From Streptococcus devriesei DSM 19639 (GTDB taxonomy: Bacteria > Bacillota > Bacilli > Lactobacillales > Streptococcaceae), in the NCBI RefSeq assembly GCF_000423725.1, contig NZ_AUIN01000019.1, forward strand, positions 46,187 to 110,186: 64,000 nt of DNA, in the 5' to 3' direction. Positions within the stretch are counted from its first letter, which is position 1. Every line of letters starts with the position of its first letter. The translations under genes were made by a program, and so were the position numbers. Positions 58,341 through 64,000 of the stretch are shown piece after piece. The notes under the pieces were generated by a model. It was not told the DNA's origin. It was given only the letters and a program-made list of their open reading frames with translations, and made no database searches.

Positions 58341-60503
58341 ATGGGCATTAAAATTGAAGATAATCTTTTTTACATACAAACAAAGGATTCCTCAATGATT
58401 ATTGAGAGAAGAAACAATGATTTACTGCTGAAACATTTAGGTAAAAAAATTTCGCAGTATCATTTTTCCAATACGATGTTTGAAAGGGATCACGCTTTTT
58501 CCGGGAACCCCAGCCCTGATGTCAGAACCTACAGTTATGATACACAGCGGCAGATAGTAGGAGTACATGGATTTGGTGATTTTAGACATCCGTCTTTTAA
58601 GATTCAGCATGATAACAATGAGTTGACGCAGTTTAAGTTTAAAAGAGCCAGAGTTATTGATGGAGTAAAGGAAGCTAAGGGCCTACCCAACCCTTATTCC
58701 ACGGTAGGCGCTGAAACTCTAGAATTCACCTTGGAAGACAGCTTAGCGCAGATTGAGCTGAAGCTCTACTATACAGCTTATGCAGATAACGCCACAATTT
58801 CAGCCTTTGCCCGTCTTGTGAACCATTCAGAAAAAACCGTCATTGTGCATCGAGCACTTTCAGCCATGTTTGATTTTCCGAATGACAGTTATGATCTTAT
58901 CAGTCTGCAAGGAGCCTATGCACGTGAGAAAACGGTTCGGCGACAGCCAGTAGAACAAGGAACTTTTTTGATTGCTTCTAACCGCGGGGCGTCTGGACAT
59001 GCTCAGACACCAGCGCTAATCCTCTGTCAGCATGAAGCTAGTGAATACTACGGTGAAGCTTTGGCTTTACAGCTGATGTACAGCGGTAATTTTCAGGCTT
59101 TTGTACAAAAAAATCAGTTAAATGAAGTGCGGCTGGGTATCGGTTTGAATGATGATAATTTTGCATGGAAATTAAAAGCTAAGGAGCAGTTTGACACCCC
59201 AGTTGCCTTGCTCACCTATACAGATAAGGGACTGACGGCTCTGACTCAGGAAAGTCAGGATTTTGTGAAGCAGCATATTATTCCTGCCAACTTTACGCAT
59301 CAGGAGCGTCCAATTCTGATTAATAACTGGGAGGCGACTTATTTTGATTTTAAGAAAGAACAGCTACTTGATTTGGCAGATGAAGCCAGTCAATTGGGTA
59401 TGGAGCTGTTTGTGCTGGATGATGGTTGGTTCGGCAGGCGCTTTGATGATAATCGATCTCTGGGAGATTGGTCTGTCAATGAAGAAAAATTAGGCGGCAG
59501 TCTGCCGCAGCTGATTAAAGCCATTCATGAGAAAGGCTTAAAATTTGGTCTTTGGGTAGAACCAGAAATGGTCTCAGAAGACAGTGACCTCTATCGGGCA
59601 CATCCTGATTGGGTTATTCAGGCTGAAGGACGAGGGCATACCTACTCGCGCAATCAGTTGGTCCTTAACTATGCCAATCCTCAGGTAGTAGCCCATATGA
59701 AGCATGTCTTTGATGAGCTCTTGACTAAGAATGCCATTGATTATATTAAATGGGACTATAATCGCAACATAACAAATATCGGTAATGGTTCAACCTATCT
59801 TGAAACCCAGATGCAGTCTCATGCCTATATGCTGGGGCTTTATGAACTTGTCAGTTTTTTGATCCAAAAACATCCTCATGTTTTATTTGAGAGCTGCTCG
59901 GGTGGCGGCGGCCGTAATGATTTGGGCATGATGCGCTACTTTCCGCAGGTATGGGCTAGTGATAATACGGATGCCATTGCACGTTTGTCCATTCAATATG
60001 GGTCATCTTATCTCTATCCGACGATTTCTGTTGGGGCGCACGTCTCTGCTGCTCCAAATCACCAGATGGGGCGGTTAACTCCGCTCTCAACACGCGGTCA
60101 TGTCGCTATGATGGGAAATCTTGGCTATGAATTGGATCTAACAACCTTATCTGAAAATGAAAAGCGAGAGATTGCTCAGCAGGTCAAAACCTATAAGCAG
60201 ATTCGGCCTATTGTTCAATTTGGCAAGCAATATCGGCTCTTAAATCCAAATGAACACTCTAATGAAGCAGCTGTCCAATTCAGTCACGAAAAAGGTATAG
60301 TAGTCACTTACGTGCGGATTTTGTCAACCATTGAAAGCATTGAAACAACATTGAAACTAAAAGGTTTGGAGCCAGATGCTTTTTATGAACTTGTCGGTGA
60401 AGGCAAGATTTATTCGGGAGCAGAGCTCATGTATGCGGGTCTGACCATGACCTTACCGCAAGGAGATTATCTCAGCCAGCAACTTTACCTAATCAAAAAA
60501 TAA
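58341..60503 (+). CDS. aga: Alpha-galactosidase (GH36)
   Basis: Removes alpha-1,6-galactose from melibiose, raffinose and stachyose (720 residues, cytoplasmic, no signal peptide). GH36 motifs: [12 protein letters not shown] (~360), nucleophile Asp in KWDYNRNI (~472), SCSGGGGR (~515) and acid/base Asp in WASDNTDA (~537). AAAGGAG lies ten bases before the ATG. First gene of the msm operon; the released galactose feeds the neighbouring gal genes, the remaining sucrose goes to GtfA. Confidence 0.96.
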   Translation: MGIKIEDNLFYIQTKDSSMIIERRNNDLLLKHLGKKISQYHFSNTMFERDHAFSGNPSPDVRTYSYDTQRQIVGVHGFGDFRHPSFKIQHDNNELTQFKFKRARVIDGVKEAKGLPNPYSTVGAETLEFTLEDSLAQIELKLYYTAYADNATISAFARLVNHSEKTVIVHRALSAMFDFPNDSYDLISLQGAYAREKTVRRQPVEQGTFLIASNRGASGHAQTPALILCQHEASEYYGEALALQLMYSGNFQAFVQKNQLNEVRLGIGLNDDNFAWKLKAKEQFDTPVALLTYTDKGLTALTQESQDFVKQHIIPANFTHQERPILINNWEATYFDFKKEQLLDLADEASQLGMELFVLDDGWFGRRFDDNRSLGDWSVNEEKLGGSLPQLIKAIHEKGLKFGLWVEPEMVSEDSDLYRAHPDWVIQAEGRGHTYSRNQLVLNYANPQVVAHMKHVFDELLTKNAIDYIKWDYNRNITNIGNGSTYLETQMQSHAYMLGLYELVSFLIQKHPHVLFESCSGGGGRNDLGMMRYFPQVWASDNTDAIARLSIQYGSSYLYPTISVGAHVSAAPNHQMGRLTPLSTRGHVAMMGNLGYELDLTTLSENEKREIAQQVKTYKQIRPIVQFGKQYRLLNPNEHSNEAAVQFSHEKGIVVTYVRILSTIESIETTLKLKGLEPDAFYELVGEGKIYSGAELMYAGLTMTLPQGDYLSQQLYLIKK

Positions 60504-60516
60504 AGGAGGTTATTTG

Positions 60517-61770
60517 ATGAAATGGTATAAAAAAGTCACTTTATTTGCTGTGCTTGTAGTTACAAGTTTAGCCTTAGCAGCTTGTCAGAGTAGTAGTTCC
60601 AAAGGCAGCAAAGTAACGCTTGAGTACTTCAATCAAAAAAAGGAAATGTCGGGTGTTTTAAAAGAAATTGCCAAAGATTTTGAAAAAGAAAATCCTGATA
60701 TTCACGTTAAAGTGGTTGATGTTCCAAGTCCTGGAGAAGTTTTAAAATCGCGTATGCTGTCGGGCGATATTCCTGATGTTATCAATATTTATCCGCAAAA
60801 CGTTGATTTTCAGGAATGGGCCAAGGCTGGTTATTTTGAAGACATGACAAATAAAGCCTATGTCAAAAACATCAAAAATAATTATGCCAGAAAGTATGCC
60901 ATTAAAAAGAAAATTTACAATGTTCCTTTGTCAGCCAACGCTTACGGTTTTTTCTACAATAAAACAGCCTTTGATAAATTAGGACTCAAAGTTCCCCAAA
61001 CTTGGGATGAGTTTGAGAAACTGGTTGATACGATTATTCAAAAGAAAGAAACGCCGTTTGCCATTGCTGGTTCTGAGAGCTGGACACTTAACGGTTACAA
61101 CCAGCTGTCCTTTGCCACTGTTGCAGGAAGCGGCAAAGCCGTTAATAATTATTTACGCTTTTCAAAACCTGGCTCTATTAAAACCAGTGATACCATCTTA
61201 AAGGGAGACTTAAGACGTCTTAATCTGTTGCGTAAAAAGAAAGCCTTGCAGCCTAACTGGCAGGGAGCCAGTTACAATGATGCCTTGGTAAGTTTTGCAA
61301 AAGGTGATGCCCTAATAACACCTAATGGTTCTTGGGCTCTGCCTATTATTAAACAGCAGGAGCCAAACTTTAAGGTTGCCACTTTTGCCTTTCCAGGAAA
61401 GAACAAAGGAGAAGAGTTGACGGTAGGTGCCGGAGACCTAGCCTTATCGATTTCCTCTAAAACTAAGCATAAAACTGAAGCTAATAAATTTGTAGCCTAT
61501 ATGACAAGTGCTAAAGCGATGCAAAAATATTACAATGCTGATGGATCGCCTGTCGCAGTTAAAGGGGTTAAAGAAAAGACGAATTCAGAATTAGCTGGGC
61601 TCAGCCGTTTGGCCTTCACAGATAAGCATATGGTCTGGCTGGCACAAGATTGGACCAGTGAAAATGATTTCTTTACCCTGACGACCAATTACCTTATGAC
61701 AGGAAACAAAAAGGATTATGCAGATGATTTGAACGCTTTCTTTAATCCTATGAAAGCAGATGTAGATTAA
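60517..61770 (+). CDS. msmE: MsmE, sugar-binding lipoprotein
   Basis: Binding protein of the multiple-sugar ABC importer (417 residues, family 1). Lipobox LALAAC puts the lipidated Cys at residue 23. The mature part shows the usual KSRMLSGDIPDVINIYP and the WTLNGYNQLSFATVAG sugar-cleft segments. ATG 60517 has AGGAGG seven bases before; the TTG one codon up is rejected. It binds raffinose, melibiose, isomaltotriose and related sugars in S. mutans. Confidence 0.93.
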   Translation: MKWYKKVTLFAVLVVTSLALAACQSSSSKGSKVTLEYFNQKKEMSGVLKEIAKDFEKENPDIHVKVVDVPSPGEVLKSRMLSGDIPDVINIYPQNVDFQEWAKAGYFEDMTNKAYVKNIKNNYARKYAIKKKIYNVPLSANAYGFFYNKTAFDKLGLKVPQTWDEFEKLVDTIIQKKETPFAIAGSESWTLNGYNQLSFATVAGSGKAVNNYLRFSKPGSIKTSDTILKGDLRRLNLLRKKKALQPNWQGASYNDALVSFAKGDALITPNGSWALPIIKQQEPNFKVATFAFPGKNKGEELTVGAGDLALSISSKTKHKTEANKFVAYMTSAKAMQKYYNADGSPVAVKGVKEKTNSELAGLSRLAFTDKHMVWLAQDWTSENDFFTLTTNYLMTGNKKDYADDLNAFFNPMKADVD

Positions 61771-61781
61771 GGGAGGAAAAG

Positions 61782-62654
61782 ATGAAACTTAGAAAAGTTT
61801 TTAATAAATACTGGGGCTGGACATTTTTGATTATCCCCATGGTTTTACAGATTATTTTCTTCTATTTTCCAATGGTACAGGGAGCTTTTTATAGCCTTAC
61901 TGACTGGACCGGCTTGACCTATCATTTTAATTTTGTTGGTTTGAACAACTATAAGATTTTAGCAACAGACGGTAAATTTTTATCAGCTATTGGCTTTACG
62001 GTGATTTTGACCCTGTGTCTCATTATTGGAGAAATCAGTCTCGGCATTTTGGTAGCAAGAGCTCTCAACTCTAAAATTAAGGCTAAAACTTTTTTTAGAG
62101 CTTGGTTTTTCTTTCCGGCAGTTTTATCTGGCTTGACGGTATCCTTGATTTTCAAACAGGTTTTCAACTACGGTCTGCCTGCTATTGGTAATGCGCTTAA
62201 TATTGATTTTTTAAAGGTCAGTTTATTAGGAACCAATGCAGGATCCATTTTCTCGGTAATCTTTGTTCTTTTGTGGCAGGGCGTTGCTATGCCGGTTATC
62301 ATCTTTCTCTCAGGCCTTCAGAGTATTCCAATAGAGATTATTGAAGCTGCTGAAATTGATGGGGCATCCAGTAGACAGACTTTTTGGAAAGTAGAGCTGC
62401 CTTACTTGCTGCCTAGCATTTCCATGGTATTCATTATGGCCCTGAAAGCAGGCTTGACAGCTTTTGATCAAATCTTCGCCTTGACTGGCGGTGGCCCTAA
62501 TGATGCCACAACATCACTGGGACTTTTGGTTTACAATTATGCTTTTAAGAACAATCAGTATGGGTATGCCAATGCGATTGCCCTTGTTTTATTTGTTATT
62601 ATCGGACTTATTTCTGTCTTACAAATCAGACTCTCCAAAAAGTTTGAAATCTAG
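61782..62654 (+). CDS. msmF: MsmF, sugar ABC transporter permease
   Basis: MalF-type permease of 290 residues with six predicted helices. The EAA coupling loop EAAEIDGASSRQTFWKVELP lies near residue 186. Partner of MsmG; sits 11 bp after msmE with AGGAGG-like GGGAGG before the ATG. The ATPase MsmK, which completes the transporter, is not in the window and would be expected downstream of gtfA. Confidence 0.94.
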   Translation: MKLRKVFNKYWGWTFLIIPMVLQIIFFYFPMVQGAFYSLTDWTGLTYHFNFVGLNNYKILATDGKFLSAIGFTVILTLCLIIGEISLGILVARALNSKIKAKTFFRAWFFFPAVLSGLTVSLIFKQVFNYGLPAIGNALNIDFLKVSLLGTNAGSIFSVIFVLLWQGVAMPVIIFLSGLQSIPIEIIEAAEIDGASSRQTFWKVELPYLLPSISMVFIMALKAGLTAFDQIFALTGGGPNDATTSLGLLVYNYAFKNNQYGYANAIALVLFVIIGLISVLQIRLSKKFEI

Positions 62655-62670
62655 CAGGAGGTTTTCAGCT

Positions 62671-63504
62671 ATGAAAAAAGAAGAAGCAGTTAATAATTTT
62701 TGGAAATATGTTCTCCTTGCAGTCGGAGGGTTTCTCATTCTGATTCCCCTCTTGGTAACGGTCTTTAGTTCTTTTAAAACGACTAAAGATATCATGAATA
62801 ATTTTTTCTCCTTTCCTAATCCTTTCACCTTTAATAATTACCAGCAGTTACTCTCAGACGGCATTGGCGATTATTTTTGGAATTCAGCTGTCATCACAGT
62901 TCTGTCAGTTCTTTTAGTGACACTATTTATTCCTGAAGCAGCTTATTCTATTGCTCGAAATATGTCGCGCAAAAAAGCATTTGCCATCATGTACAGCCTT
63001 TTAATACTGGGAATTTTTGTTCCTTTTCAGGTTATTATGATTCCTATCACTGTTATGATGAATCGGCTGGGGCTGGCTAATATGTGGGGACTTATATTGC
63101 TTTATTTGACTTATGCAATTCCGCAGACCCTCTTTCTATATGTTGGTTATATCAAAATGAGTGTCCCTGATAGTTTGGATGAAGCAGCTGAAATTGATGG
63201 AGCAGATAAATTTACGACTTACTTTAAAGTAATCTTTCCAATGTTAAAACCTATGCATGCAACAGTCCTCATTATTAATGCCTTATGGTTTTGGAATGAC
63301 TTCATGCTGCCTCTTTTAATTTTAAACAAGGATTCAAAAATGTGGACCCTGCCGCTCTTTCAATATAACTATACCGGCCAGTATTTTAACGATTACGGTC
63401 CAAGCTTTGCCTCCTATGTCGTTGGGATTGTCACTATCACCATTGTCTACCTCATTTTCCAAAAGAATATCATTTCTGGTATGAGCAATGGTGCGGTCAA
63501 ATGA
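62671..63504 (+). CDS. msmG: MsmG, sugar ABC transporter permease
   Basis: MalG-type permease of 277 residues, six helices, with the coupling loop EAAEIDGADKFTTYFKVIFP. ATG 62671 follows AGGAGG and matches the normal start MKKEEAVNNFWKYVLL. The longer frame back to 62491 runs inside msmF in another frame and is rejected. Confidence 0.94.
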   Translation: MKKEEAVNNFWKYVLLAVGGFLILIPLLVTVFSSFKTTKDIMNNFFSFPNPFTFNNYQQLLSDGIGDYFWNSAVITVLSVLLVTLFIPEAAYSIARNMSRKKAFAIMYSLLILGIFVPFQVIMIPITVMMNRLGLANMWGLILLYLTYAIPQTLFLYVGYIKMSVPDSLDEAAEIDGADKFTTYFKVIFPMLKPMHATVLIINALWFWNDFMLPLLILNKDSKMWTLPLFQYNYTGQYFNDYGPSFASYVVGIVTITIVYLIFQKNIISGMSNGAVK

Positions 63505-63565
63505 GAACTAAGAAAAAGAGTATCAGTGAAAATTGTATGTTTACAATAAAGAAAGAGTAATACTA

Positions 63566-64000
63566 TGTCCATAAAAAATCAAACCATGCTCATTACTTAC
63601 TCAGACAGTCTGGGTAAGAACTTAAAAGAATTAGAAGACAATCTGGAGCGCTACTTTGGTGCCGCAGTCGGCGGGGTGCACCTGCTGCCTTTCTTTCCCT
63701 CAACCGGTGACCGCGGCTTTGCTCCCATTGCCTACGATGAGGTGGATCCCGCCTTTGGCGATTGGACTGACGTTAAGCGCTTAGGAGAGAAGTACTACCT
63801 CATGTTTGACTTTATGATCAATCATATCTCGCGTCAGTCTAAGTACTATAAAGATTTTCAAGCGAAAAAAGAAGCTTCGGCCTATGCGGATTTGTTTTTG
63901 CGCTGGGAAAAATTCTGGCCGCAAGGCCGGCCCACTCAGGCCGATGTGGATCTGATTTATAAGCGTAAAGACCGCGCGCCCATGCAGGAAATTGTCTTTG
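63566..64000 (+). CDS. gtfA: Sucrose phosphorylase, 5' part
   Basis: Splits sucrose with phosphate to glucose-1-phosphate and fructose (GH13_18). Only the first 145 codons are present; the gene runs off the window. It begins [20 protein letters not shown], with [19 protein letters not shown] and [18 protein letters not shown], the typical sucrose-phosphorylase beta-strand segments. In the msm operon it handles the sucrose left after Aga acts on raffinose, and the glucose-1-phosphate can enter the glg pathway. Confidence 0.93.

Noticed and set aside
62491..62670. Longer msmG start inside msmF
   Set aside because: Overlaps msmF in another frame; ATG 62671 has AGGAGG and fits the family.

Overview
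The window looks like a chromosomal segment of a low-to-mid GC Streptococcus, closest in gene content to the mutans group. This rests on recalled gene order, not on a search: a glgBCDAP glycogen cluster, an F-ATPase operon in the streptococcal c-a-b-delta-alpha-gamma-beta-epsilon order without atpI, murA-epuA-endA, an amino-acid ABC transporter beside vicRKX, rnc-smc, pheS-GNAT-pheT with a T-box, rexBA, a galKTE cluster with type-2 galT, and the msm operon (msmR-aga-msmEFG-gtfA) typical of S. mutans. The species cannot be named from the sequence alone.

Layout. 1-7.3 kb: glycogen synthesis and breakdown, with glgB cut by the window edge. 7.5-14.2 kb: ATP synthase, with a repeat cluster inserted between atpG and atpD. 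14.4-17.1 kb: a small DUF1146 protein, murA, epuA and endA. 17.2-20.5 kb (minus strand): a polar amino-acid ABC importer, also interrupted by the same repeat cluster. 20.6-24.1 kb: vicRKX and a DUF454 membrane protein. 24.1-33 kb: rnc, smc, and pheS/T with RNA leaders. 33-41 kb: a surface 5'-nucleotidase, TetR with an ABC exporter or FtsX-type system, and a zinc metallopeptidase. 41.2-41.8 kb: a DinJ/YafQ toxin-antitoxin pair. 42.1-49 kb: rexBA recombination nuclease. 49.2-51.6 kb: a CcpA-site-bearing esterase plus CitMHS-like permease operon. 51.7-56.9 kb: galR and galKTE. 57.0-57.35 kb: a decayed IS3-family element. 57.4 kb to the end: the msm sugar operon, with gtfA cut by the edge.

How it fits together. 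Carbon handling dominates. Raffinose/melibiose-type sugars enter through MsmEFG, are split by Aga and GtfA, and the galactose passes through the Leloir pathway (GalK, GalT, GalE). Surplus glucose-1-phosphate is stored through GlgC/D/A/B and recovered by GlgP. The F-ATPase, the VicRK envelope regulator and the amino-acid importer are housekeeping or stress functions.

The most unusual signal is a family of structured intergenic repeats. Five copies were seen, at 12007-12353, 18577-18874 and 36388-36497. They share terminal sequences and long hairpins, and in three cases lie 15-17 nt upstream of a start codon, directly abutting its Shine-Dalgarno sequence. Other items worth a second look are a multi-helix leader that pairs with the AGGAGG before pheT, a vicR leader with alternative pairings, two candidate very short transcripts, a cysteine-free substrate-binding protein, and a candidate leaderless gene. 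No rRNA, tRNA or CRISPR array was seen.
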